From Oligoflexus sp. (GTDB lineage: Bacteria > Bdellovibrionota_B > Oligoflexia > Oligoflexales > Oligoflexaceae): a stretch of DNA of 10,140 nt. The stretch lies in contig JASLCY010000128.1 of assembly GCA_030151925.1 (NCBI GenBank), positions 1-10,140 of the forward strand, read 5' to 3'. The translations under genes and the position numbers were made by a program. A model generated the notes under the pieces. The model searched no databases, had not been told where the DNA came from, and worked only from the letters and a program-made list of their open reading frames with translations. Shown here one piece after another: positions 1 through 5,955 of the stretch. How positions within the stretch are numbered: position 1 is the stretch's first letter; every line of letters begins with the position of its first letter.

Positions 1-2
1 CT

Positions 3-176
3 CCCGGCTTTGGGCGTAAAAAGAGTTTCATGGTCTCTCGAACTCGGCTTGTGTCATACTTAAAATCCGGGTCCAGCCCCGTTATAGGCGTCTTATCTGT
101 CGCTTTTTTGATTGCTGCCTCAGGACTGGCTCGCTATATTCTGTCACTCGGACCCTCAGCGCTCACTCGAGCCTGA
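3..176 (+). CDS. possible C-terminal end of an upstream gene (partial, hydrophobic segment)
   Basis: This frame stays open from the window edge to a TGA at 174-176, about 57 codons. It encodes a basic stretch (FGRKKSFMVSRTR) followed by a run of small and hydrophobic residues (SPVIGVLSVAFLIAASGLARYIL) that could be one membrane segment. An internal ATG at 30 would give a 48-aa protein. I recognise no family. A promoter-like sequence for infC lies inside the same stretch, so the frame may simply be open by chance. It is listed because the other two forward frames close by base 63 and a gene tail is expected just upstream of infC. Confidence 0.3.
   Translation, partial: PGFGRKKSFMVSRTRLVSYLKSGSSPVIGVLSVAFLIAASGLARYILSLGPSALTRA
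112..140 (+). promoter_or_regulatory. candidate sigma-70-type promoter for infC
   Basis: TTGCTG (112-117) is followed after 17 bases by TATATT (135-140), which matches five of six bases of the -10 consensus. Only the TTG of the -35 fits well. Transcription from here would start near 147 and leave a leader of about 68 bases before the infC start. It overlaps the possible upstream reading frame at 3-176. This is a consensus match only. Confidence 0.3.
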
Positions 177-214
177 TCTGCCAAGAGATCCGAATTTTTA
201 GGAGAGAGCTCTTT

Positions 215-706
215 TTGAAAGTTTTAGAACGTTCTGACATTAGAACCATGAAAGAAGTCCGTCTCGTGGGCGAAGGCCGAAATGACATAGTTCTGGCTTC
301 GGAAGCTTTGCGACTCGCGGAAGAAGAAGGACTGAATCTTGTACTTGTGAGTGCGCCTGAGGCCATTCCGCCGGTAGTTCGCATCGAAGACTTTAAGAAG
401 CTTCAATACGAGAAGAAAAAGAAGCAGAAGGCCAACCGCCAGACTTCCGATCTCAAGGAAATTCAGCTCAAAGCCAACATCACCGATCACGATCTCTCGA
501 CCAAGGTCAACGCGATCGAGAAGTTCCTGACCCGCGGCGACAAGGTGAAAGTCGTGGTCCGCCTCAAAGGTCGCGAACGCGACAACCCCCAAAGGGCGCA
601 CGATCTGGTGGATCGCGTGATCACGACGGTGACCGTCGCCCACAAATCGCATAAAGTCCCGGGCCCGATCGCGACCGCGATCCTCGAACCCGGTACCAGC
701 AAGTAA
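215..706 (+). CDS. infC: translation initiation factor IF-3
   Basis: IF-3 binds the 30S ribosomal subunit, keeps 50S from joining too early and checks initiator tRNA and start-codon pairing. The 163-residue protein aligns along its length with the family. The N-terminal domain carries IRTMKEVRLVGE, a helix rich in EALRLAEEEGLNLVLV, and the signature PPVVRIEDFKKLQYEKKKKQK. A lysine-rich linker leads to a C-terminal domain with DLKEIQLKANITDHDL, KVNAIEKFLTRGDKVKVVVRLKGRE. The start is a TTG at 215 behind AGGAGAG at 200-206 with an 8-base spacer. It gives a short N-terminus of about 8 residues before the conserved core, where E. coli has about 20. The ATT at 239 and ATG at 248 lie in frame but have no ribosome site. 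After the RLKGRE motif the C-terminal sequence departs from the usual pattern (RDNPQRAHDLVDRV). The stop codon overlaps the next gene's start as TAATG. No rpmI or rplT follows, unlike the common infC-rpmI-rplT order. Confidence 0.95.
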   Translation: MKVLERSDIRTMKEVRLVGEGRNDIVLASEALRLAEEEGLNLVLVSAPEAIPPVVRIEDFKKLQYEKKKKQKANRQTSDLKEIQLKANITDHDLSTKVNAIEKFLTRGDKVKVVVRLKGRERDNPQRAHDLVDRVITTVTVAHKSHKVPGPIATAILEPGTSK

Positions 707-1266
707 TGAGGCGTCGCTTCCTCGGCTATTCTCTTATCCTAGCCGTGGAAGCGTCTTCAGCTTTCGCCCTGCCCTTCGCCACCGGTCGTGGCGGACCTTC
801 CTACAGTTATCTTTCCGGCTCCGGCAGCTCGAATTCCAGCACCTACGCTTTCGGCGGGCGGGCCCGTTTCGGGTATGAGCTCGATGAGACGCATATTTTC
901 CTGGCCGCCGACGTCACCGCGCTCCGCATACACAAAAACAGTCGCCTCAGCGCCGACGTCGACAATAACAACCTCATGGCGGTGCTCGGCTACAGCTTCG
1001 AGAAGACCACCTGGTGGGTGGCCGGCGGAGCTGGAGAACTGCGTACTTACGATAGGAAGGAAGAGGAAGGCCGGCCCTACCGTTATTACGTCACCGAACA
1101 GCAGTTCGGCTTCAGCTACCAGATCTACAGCGCTGACTACGCGCGCGTCGAGCTCGGCCTCGATTATGACCGCCTCAATCCCGACGACGATTTCCGGCTG
1201 AAATACCGGGTGAAGCGCGTCGACTCCCTGCAATTCGATGTAGGCTTCAAACTTTTGAACTGGTAG
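706..1266 (+). CDS. exported beta-barrel-like outer membrane protein, uncharacterised
   Basis: The 186-residue protein begins with a signal peptide: MRRRF, a hydrophobic core, and a likely signal peptidase I site after SAFA (residue 21). The mature part alternates aromatic, glycine and polar residues in short strands (YAFGGRARFGYEL, THIFLAADVTALRI, NLMAVLGYSF, TWWVAGGAGELRTY, EQQFGFSYQIYSA, YARVELGLDYDRL, LQFDVGFKLLNW). This is the pattern of a small outer-membrane beta-barrel of about eight strands. It ends in an aromatic residue (Trp), as many barrel proteins recognised by BAM do, though Phe is more usual. Its ATG shares a base with the infC stop, so it is probably translated by coupling to infC. 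No enzyme motif is visible and I cannot name a specific family; a porin-like or surface-structural role is inference. Confidence 0.75.
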   Translation: MRRRFLGYSLILAVEASSAFALPFATGRGGPSYSYLSGSGSSNSSTYAFGGRARFGYELDETHIFLAADVTALRIHKNSRLSADVDNNNLMAVLGYSFEKTTWWVAGGAGELRTYDRKEEEGRPYRYYVTEQQFGFSYQIYSADYARVELGLDYDRLNPDDDFRLKYRVKRVDSLQFDVGFKLLNW

Positions 1267-1270
1267 CCTC

Positions 1271-1284
1271 AGGGGATCGCCCCT
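1271..1284 (+). other. short GC-rich hairpin between the barrel gene and prs
   Basis: AGGGG and CCCCT pair over an ATCG loop, just after the TAG of the barrel gene. The stem is only five pairs and no T-run follows, so it is not a convincing intrinsic terminator. It could affect mRNA stability between the two genes, or be chance. Confidence 0.25.
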
Positions 1285-1302
1285 CGTTTGCGGAGATCCC
1301 TC

Positions 1303-2262
1303 ATGCTGCACGTTCATCATTCCAAAGACATCGCCGTCATCATCGGTAGCGCGAATCCCGGGCTCGGCGAGGCCATCTGCAAGCACCTGAACGTCAAACC
1401 CACGGCTTCCGAAGTGATCACCTTCAGCGAGGGCAACACCTTCGTCCGCATCCTCGAGAACGTGCGCGGCAAGGACGCCTACATCATCCAGGGCGTGAAT
1501 TTCCCGGTCGATCGCAACTTCATGGAACTGCTCTTCTGGGTCGACGCGTTGAAGCTCGCCTCCGCCGCGCAGGTCACGGCCGTGATCCCCTTCTTCAGTT
1601 ACGCGAAAGGGGACAAGAAAGACGAGCCGCGCGTCTCCATCCGCGCCCGCGTGTGTTTCGATGCGCTCGAGGCGGCCGGCGCCGACCGCGTCCTGACGAT
1701 GGATCTCCACAGCCCGCAGATCCAGGGCTTCTTCCGCAAGCCCGTGGATCACCTCTACGGCCTGCCGGCTATCACGTCCTACTTCAAGAATATCGATAAA
1801 GACAGCTGGGTGGTGGCTTCCGCCGACGTCGGCTTCGGCAAGAACGCCTTCCGCTACGGCCAGGCGCTCGGCCTGCCCGTGGTGATCGGCAACAAGATCC
1901 GCAAGGACCATACGGAAAACGCCCAGGTCTGGAACATCGTCGGCGACGTTAAGGATAAAAACGTATTGATAGTCGACGACATCATTTTCACCGGCGGTTC
2001 GCTGATTTCGATGGCCCAGGCCGCCAAGGCGCAAGGCGCGCTCGATATCTATGCGGCCGCGACCCACGGGGTGCTCACGAAAGGCGCCCAAACCAAGCTC
2101 CAGGACAGCGTAATCAAGGAAATCATCGTGACTGACACGGTGGAATATCGCTTTGAGCCGCTCTGTTCCAAGGTAAAAACGGTCACGGTCGCCCCGATGT
2201 TCGCCGAGGCGATCTCGGCTATCCACAACAACCGATCGATCAGCGCCCTTTTCCCTTCATAA
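1303..2262 (+). CDS. prs: ribose-phosphate pyrophosphokinase (PRPP synthetase), divergent
   Basis: The enzyme transfers pyrophosphate from ATP to ribose 5-phosphate to make PRPP, the precursor of nucleotides, histidine and tryptophan. I chose the ATG at 1303 (319 aa, close to the usual ~315), because GGAG at 1292-1295 sits 7 bases upstream. A TTG at 1288 would add five residues. The protein follows the family throughout: GSANPGLGEAI near the N-terminus, ENVRGKDAYIIQ, NFMELLFWVDALK, then TMDLHSPQIQGFF with the conserved His (136), GNKIRKDHTE matching the catalytic-loop Lys/Arg, the PRPP-binding loop VDDIIFTGGS (224-233), and a C-terminal SISALF. Several positions depart from the E. coli type. 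The nucleotide-binding YARQDRR segment reads YAKGDKK (K102-G103-D104-K105), and the Asp usual in DDMIDTGGT is Phe here. It may therefore be a second, specialised PRPP synthetase or a lineage variant. It follows the barrel gene by 36 bases on the same strand. Confidence 0.88.
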   Translation: MLHVHHSKDIAVIIGSANPGLGEAICKHLNVKPTASEVITFSEGNTFVRILENVRGKDAYIIQGVNFPVDRNFMELLFWVDALKLASAAQVTAVIPFFSYAKGDKKDEPRVSIRARVCFDALEAAGADRVLTMDLHSPQIQGFFRKPVDHLYGLPAITSYFKNIDKDSWVVASADVGFGKNAFRYGQALGLPVVIGNKIRKDHTENAQVWNIVGDVKDKNVLIVDDIIFTGGSLISMAQAAKAQGALDIYAAATHGVLTKGAQTKLQDSVIKEIIVTDTVEYRFEPLCSKVKTVTVAPMFAEAISAIHNNRSISALFPS

Positions 2263-2306
2263 TTCTCCGAATGCCCTGAGCGCCATGCTTCTCCAGGTAT
2301 TAAGGG

Positions 2307-2338
2307 TGGACAGTGGAAGGCCCGAGAGTGTACATATT
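2307..2338 (+). promoter_or_regulatory. weak candidate promoter for the acyl-chain gene block
   Basis: TGGACA at 2307-2312 matches five of six bases of a -35 element. The best -10-like sequences downstream are TACATA (2331, 18-base spacer) and CATATT (2333, 20-base spacer), neither of them strong. The 112-bp gap is the only sizeable space before the six-gene block, so a promoter is expected here. The exact site is unsure. Confidence 0.25.
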
Positions 2339-2354
2339 TGAGGGCTATCTTCCA
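2314..2354 (+). other. imperfect hairpin with TGTACA in its loop, upstream of the acyl-chain block
   Basis: TGGAAG-GCCC (2314-2323) can pair with GGGC-TAT-CTTCCA (2342-2354), giving ten pairs with a three-base bulge. The 18-base loop contains the palindrome TGTACA (2329-2334). There is no T-run, so termination of prs is unlikely to be its only role. It may be an operator or leader structure. Bases 2319-2335 resemble bases 6538-6554 inside the inverted-repeat element (15 of 17 identical), so it may instead be a remnant of a dispersed repeat. Confidence 0.35.
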
Positions 2355-2374
2355 CATCATGGGGTTTATCACAC

Positions 2375-3181
2375 GTGTCGGTCGCGCCTCATAACAGCTC
2401 TTGGGGCCTTATCCTCGGCGGATCGAGCGGCATAGGGCTCGCGACCGCAAAAAAGCTGGCGTCGCACGGCCTGAACCTCATCGTCGTCCATCGCGACAAA
2501 CGCAGCGCGATGGCCAAGGTGGAAGAGGACTTCGCGGAGATCCGTTCGTTCGGCATCCAATTTCACGCGATGAACAGCGACGCGCTCGATCGCGACTCCC
2601 GCCGGCAATTGCTGGACTCGATCACGGACATCCTCAAGGGCGGGAGGATCAGTTTATTCCTCCACTCCATCGCCCGCGGCAATCTTAAGCCGGCCGCCCC
2701 TCGCTCCACGCACGAAGAGACATCCATACTGGACGAGGATGATTACGCACAGACGATTTATAACATGGGCACCAGCCTGATGTTCTGGGTCCAGGACCTG
2801 CACCAGCGCAAACTCCTGGCGGCGGATACGCGGGTCTTGGGTTTGACTTCGGAAGGCAATAAGATCGCCTGGCCCGGTTACGCGGCCGTTTCCGCCGCGA
2901 AAGCCGCGCTCGAGGCCGTGATGCGCTCCATCGCCACGGAGTTCGCGAGCCACGGCATCCGCTGCAACGTCCTGCAACCGGGAGTCACCGATACTCCCGC
3001 CCTGCGCCTTATCCCCGGGAACGAGGAATTGAAGAGCAGGGCCGTAGCCCGGAATCCTTTCCAACGTTTGACGACGCCGGAAGACGTCGCGAACGTCGTT
3101 TATCTTTTGAGCCTTAAGGAAGCGGCCTGGATCAATGGCTCATTGATTCGCGTCGACGGCGGCGAAGCAATCCGAAACTGA
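2375..3181 (+). CDS. enoyl-ACP reductase-like short-chain dehydrogenase (FabI/FabL type)
   Basis: This 268-residue SDR enzyme probably reduces the trans-2-enoyl-ACP double bond with NAD(P)H, the last step of each acyl elongation cycle. The dinucleotide-binding loop GGSSGIG is at 15-21. FLHSIARG (95-102) matches the HSIA segment of FabI-type reductases. The active site has Ser159, Tyr169 and Lys176 with Tyr-x6-Lys spacing (YAAVSAAK), as in FabI and FabL, instead of the Tyr-x3-Lys of FabG ketoreductases. The C-terminal half (CNVLQPGVTDTPALRLIPG, then LIRVDGGEA) reads most like FabL. The start is GTG at 2375 behind a weak GGGG, the first gene of the block. The dehydratase gene follows after 15 bases. 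The sequence does not fix NADH or NADPH preference. A different SDR substrate cannot be excluded, but the neighbouring dehydratase, condensing enzyme and ACP favour enoyl reduction. Confidence 0.82.
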   Translation: MSVAPHNSSWGLILGGSSGIGLATAKKLASHGLNLIVVHRDKRSAMAKVEEDFAEIRSFGIQFHAMNSDALDRDSRRQLLDSITDILKGGRISLFLHSIARGNLKPAAPRSTHEETSILDEDDYAQTIYNMGTSLMFWVQDLHQRKLLAADTRVLGLTSEGNKIAWPGYAAVSAAKAALEAVMRSIATEFASHGIRCNVLQPGVTDTPALRLIPGNEELKSRAVARNPFQRLTTPEDVANVVYLLSLKEAAWINGSLIRVDGGEAIRN

Positions 3182-3196
3182 GGGTGGGTTTTTATT

Positions 3197-3688
3197 ATGA
3201 CGACTTCGGAGGCACTTGTGAGTTATCAGTATTGGAGTTTGGCGGAAAAGGTCTCGCAGATCCTGCAGATCGTGCCGCAGCAGACGCCTTTCCGTTATAT
3301 TGATGACATCATCGAGCTCAAGCCGAACTCCATAGTCGGCACCTATACGTTCCGCCCCGACGAATATTTCTACGAGGGCCACTTCCCCGGCAACCCTATC
3401 ACGCCAGGCGTCATCCTGCTTGAATGCATGGCGCAGATCGGCCTCGTCGCGCTGGCGATCCATCTCTACTACGATGCCGGGCGCGATCCAGGCGAACGGA
3501 CCACCTTCTTCCAATCGGCGGACGTTGATTTCAAGCTGCCGGTCAGGCCCGGAGAGAAAGTCACTGTCCGCTCGGAAAAAGTTCTGTTTAAAATGGGCAA
3601 GATCGTCTGCGACGTCACCATGAGCCGTGAGGACGGCAGCATCGTCGCGCAGGGCAAACTCACCGGCATGGGAGTGCGAAAGGCATGA
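3197..3688 (+). CDS. fabZ: 3-hydroxyacyl-ACP dehydratase, FabZ family
   Basis: This hot-dog-fold enzyme removes water from 3-hydroxyacyl-ACP to give the enoyl-ACP used by the neighbouring reductase. The 163-aa product has QQTPFRYIDDI (28-38), equivalent to the HRYPFLLVD segment of FabZ. It also has the catalytic core FYEGHFPGNPITPGVILLECMAQIG, with His62 and Glu76 in the expected places. A second block (DFKLPVRPGEKVTV) matches the typical C-terminal half. The start is uncertain. ATG 3197 has GGTGGG at 3183-3188, while an in-frame GTG at 3218 sits 5 bases after a perfect GGAGG (3208-3212) and would give a 156-aa protein of more usual FabZ length. The stop overlaps the next start as ATGATG at 3685-3690, so translation is coupled to the condensing enzyme. 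Confidence 0.88.
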   Translation: MTTSEALVSYQYWSLAEKVSQILQIVPQQTPFRYIDDIIELKPNSIVGTYTFRPDEYFYEGHFPGNPITPGVILLECMAQIGLVALAIHLYYDAGRDPGERTTFFQSADVDFKLPVRPGEKVTVRSEKVLFKMGKIVCDVTMSREDGSIVAQGKLTGMGVRKA

Positions 3689-4950
3689 TGCGGCGCGTGG
3701 TCATCACCGGCCTGGGCGTGGTCGCTCCGAACGGCAGCGACGTACCGCGGTTCCTTGCGGCTTTGAAAGCCGGGAAATCGGGCCTCGCCTTCCGCGAGGA
3801 GCTCGCCGAACTCGGTTTTGCCTGCCAGGTCGCGGCTATCCCCGAGATCAGCGCCGAAGACCTCGCCCCCATCCCCGCGGATCTCCGCCTCGCGACCAAC
3901 GAATGCATGAGTTATGCGACGCTGGCCGCGCTCGAAGCGTTTAAGGACGCCGGCCTCAGCGTCGCCTCGCCCGACGCGCCGCTCGACGAGACCGGCGCCA
4001 TCATCGGCACCGGCATCGGCGGCATGGATACCTTCGCCAAGAGGCTTTATCCCGGCGTCGCCGAGAAGAAGGTGAAACGCCTCGGCTCGACCGTGATCGA
4101 GCAGATCATGGGCAGCGGTTCGGCGGCTCGCATCGCAGGTATACTCGGACTCGGTAATCAAGTTTTCAGCAACAGCTCGGCCTGCAATACGGGCTCTGAA
4201 GCTTTGATTATGGGCCGCCAGCGCATTGCCATGGGTTTGGCCGACCGTATGCTCGTCGGCGGGACCGAAGGCTCGGATCCTCATATCTGGGCCGGTTTCG
4301 ATTCGATGAAGATCCTGAGCCGCAAATTCAATGATGAGCCCGAGCGCGCGTCGCGGCCTTTGAGCGAGAGCGCGAATGGTTTCGTGCCGGCGGCCGGCGC
4401 GGGCGTCCTGGTGCTCGAGGACCTGGAGACGGCGCGCAAACGCGGGGCCAGGATCTATGCGGAAGTCCTCGGTACGGCCTTGAATTGCGGCGGTATGCGG
4501 GCCGGCGGAACGATGACGATGCCGAGTTCGCCGGGCGTTCAACGCTGCATTCGTCAGGCCGTTTTGGAGGCCAGAATTGACCCTCAGGCTATCGATCTGA
4601 TCAACGGTCATTTGACCGCGACGATCGCCGATCCTTTGGAAGTGCAGAACTGGGCGATCGCGCTCAACCGCAAACCGGGTCATTTCCCATGGCTTAACGC
4701 GACAAAATCGCTCATCGGCCATAGCCTCGGGGCGGCAGGAGCGATTGAAGCAGTTGCAACCGTCCTACAACTGCATTATGGATTTATCCATGCGTCAAAG
4801 AACTGCGAAGACTTCCATCCCGATATCAAAGACTTCGCGCCGCATGTGCCGCGGGAGGCCCGCGAGGTTCCTTTGACGATAGCCGCCAAGGCGAGCTTTG
4901 GTTTCGGCGATGTCAACAGTTGCATCATCTTTAGAAAGTGGAGTGATTAA
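3685..4950 (+). CDS. beta-ketoacyl-ACP synthase, FabF-like, with altered His motif
   Basis: This thiolase-fold condensing enzyme (about 421 aa, the usual FabF length) extends an acyl chain by decarboxylative condensation with malonyl-ACP. The N-terminus VVITGLGVVAPNG is typical. The nucleophile Cys167 lies in SSACNTGSEAL. The two active-site histidines are His309 in NGHLTAT and His346 in KSLIGHSLGAAGAIEA, with Lys341 also present, so the Cys-His-His set is complete. Two motifs differ from textbook FabF: NAHGTST reads NGHLTAT, and the C-terminal GFGGTN loop reads GFGDVN. These define a divergent subgroup and may change acyl chain choice. The first of two adjacent ATGs (3685 or 3688) overlaps the fabZ stop. 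The ACP gene begins 3 bases after the TAA. It is not a decarboxylase-only KS (KSQ type), because the Cys is kept. Confidence 0.88.
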   Translation: MMRRVVITGLGVVAPNGSDVPRFLAALKAGKSGLAFREELAELGFACQVAAIPEISAEDLAPIPADLRLATNECMSYATLAALEAFKDAGLSVASPDAPLDETGAIIGTGIGGMDTFAKRLYPGVAEKKVKRLGSTVIEQIMGSGSAARIAGILGLGNQVFSNSSACNTGSEALIMGRQRIAMGLADRMLVGGTEGSDPHIWAGFDSMKILSRKFNDEPERASRPLSESANGFVPAAGAGVLVLEDLETARKRGARIYAEVLGTALNCGGMRAGGTMTMPSSPGVQRCIRQAVLEARIDPQAIDLINGHLTATIADPLEVQNWAIALNRKPGHFPWLNATKSLIGHSLGAAGAIEAVATVLQLHYGFIHASKNCEDFHPDIKDFAPHVPREAREVPLTIAAKASFGFGDVNSCIIFRKWSD

Positions 4951-4953
4951 CCC

Positions 4954-5202
4954 ATGAATCAGGAAGACATCTATAACAACGTCGTTCGCATAGTCGCGAA
5001 ACACGCCAAGGACATCGACGCCCTCAAGGCGATCCGCCCCGAGACGCACATCTTGAACGACCTCAAGGTGAACTCCGCGCGCCTCGTGGATATCGTACTC
5101 GACTTCGAAGACACCTTCGACGTCGAGATCAGTGATGACGACGCCGATCGTATCGCGACCGTGGGGGACGCGGTATCTTTGGTTAAGGCTTTGAAGAATT
5201 GA
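4954..5202 (+). CDS. acyl carrier protein with non-standard NSA prosthetic-group site
   Basis: This small acidic protein (82 aa) would carry the growing chain as a thioester on 4'-phosphopantetheine. The ACP pattern is clear: helix I (EDIYNNVVRIVAKHAK), the loop (IRPETHILNDLKV), the modified serine at the start of helix II (Ser41 in VNSARLVDIVLDFEDTF), then VEISDDDADRIATVGDAVSLV. The usual DSL around the serine is NSA here. The acidic helix II and DDDAD segment are kept, so it should still dock with ACP enzymes. GGAG (4940-4943) precedes the ATG by 10 bases. It lies between the condensing enzyme and the acyltransferase, with gaps of 3 and 6 bases. The general layout recalls AcpXL-type carrier proteins for long lipid A chains, but I cannot assign that subfamily. 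Confidence 0.88.
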   Translation: MNQEDIYNNVVRIVAKHAKDIDALKAIRPETHILNDLKVNSARLVDIVLDFEDTFDVEISDDDADRIATVGDAVSLVKALKN

Positions 5203-5208
5203 TTATAA

Positions 5209-5955
5209 GTGTCCTTCGATAGAAAACAGCGCCGGGCTTTGTGGATCCAGAAGATGGTGGGGCACATCAACCTCATTTGGTTTGGCCCCCTCCTGATCCT
5301 TTTCCTGAAGATCGGACTCGCCTATCGCTGTTCGAATCGCCGGATCGTGCGCCGCCGCCTGCGCGACCTCATGCAGGAGTTCCCCAAGCGCCCGCTCCTC
5401 ATCTGCTCGAACCACCTCACGATGATCGATTCCCTGCTCCTCACCTGGCTGCTCTTCGATTTCCGCACGCTGATGCTGAAGTTCGCCTACTTCCCCTGGA
5501 ACGTGCCCGAGCTCGCGAACTTCGGCCGCAACTTCATCATGCGCGGCATCTGTTATCTCGCGAAATGCGTGTACCTCGAACGCGCGGGATCGTTCGCCGC
5601 GAAACGCATGGTCTGGGAGAAGATCTCCTACCTCAACCGCCGCGGCGAAGCCGTCTGCGTGTTCCCCGAGGGCGGCCGCAGCCGCATCGGCAAGCTCGAT
5701 CGGGAGATGGCGATGTACGGCGTCGGCCAGCTCGTGCAGTCGAACCCGAAGACGCTGGTCCTCGCCGTTTACCTGCGGGGCAAAGCGCAGAAGGGTTACG
5801 GCCTCTGGCCGAAGTGGGGCGATCGCCTCTTCCTCGACTGGAAAGTCGTCGAATGCACCGTGGACGAAGGCCGCAAGGCCCAGCGCGATATCACGATGCA
5901 GATCTTCGACCAGCTCGAAACGCTTGAGCAGAGTTACTATGCTGCAGCTTGGTAA
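5209..5955 (+). CDS. PlsC/LPLAT-family acyltransferase
   Basis: The 248-aa protein has the two key motifs of glycerolipid and lysophospholipid acyltransferases: NHLTMID (68-74), the catalytic His/Asp pair, and FPEGGRSR (152-159), the acceptor-phosphate-binding block. A hydrophobic segment at about 18-37 (INLIWFGPLLILFLKIGLAY) would anchor it on the cytoplasmic face of the inner membrane. It is rich in Arg and Lys, as expected for an enzyme at a phospholipid surface. The acceptor could be lysophosphatidate, a lysophospholipid or a special lipid; the motifs alone do not decide. The start is GTG at 5209, 6 bases after the ACP stop and with only a weak ribosome site, so coupled translation is likely. 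Its position next to a dedicated ACP suggests it unloads the chain made by the upstream enzymes. Its end overlaps acpS. Confidence 0.82.
   Translation: MSFDRKQRRALWIQKMVGHINLIWFGPLLILFLKIGLAYRCSNRRIVRRRLRDLMQEFPKRPLLICSNHLTMIDSLLLTWLLFDFRTLMLKFAYFPWNVPELANFGRNFIMRGICYLAKCVYLERAGSFAAKRMVWEKISYLNRRGEAVCVFPEGGRSRIGKLDREMAMYGVGQLVQSNPKTLVLAVYLRGKAQKGYGLWPKWGDRLFLDWKVVECTVDEGRKAQRDITMQIFDQLETLEQSYYAAAW

Noticed and set aside
1271..1284. Intrinsic terminator between the barrel gene and prs
   Set aside because: The stem is only five pairs and there is no following T-run.
757..2226. Long open frame of 489 codons on the minus strand, opposite the barrel gene and prs
   Set aside because: It runs across two well-supported plus-strand genes. 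It reads as a mirrored GC-rich codon pattern (repeated Asp/Val/Glu/His/Arg) with no family motif.
3469..4722. Open frame of 417 codons on the minus strand opposite fabZ and the condensing enzyme
   Set aside because: It crosses two real genes, has a composition typical of antisense shadows and no recognisable domain.
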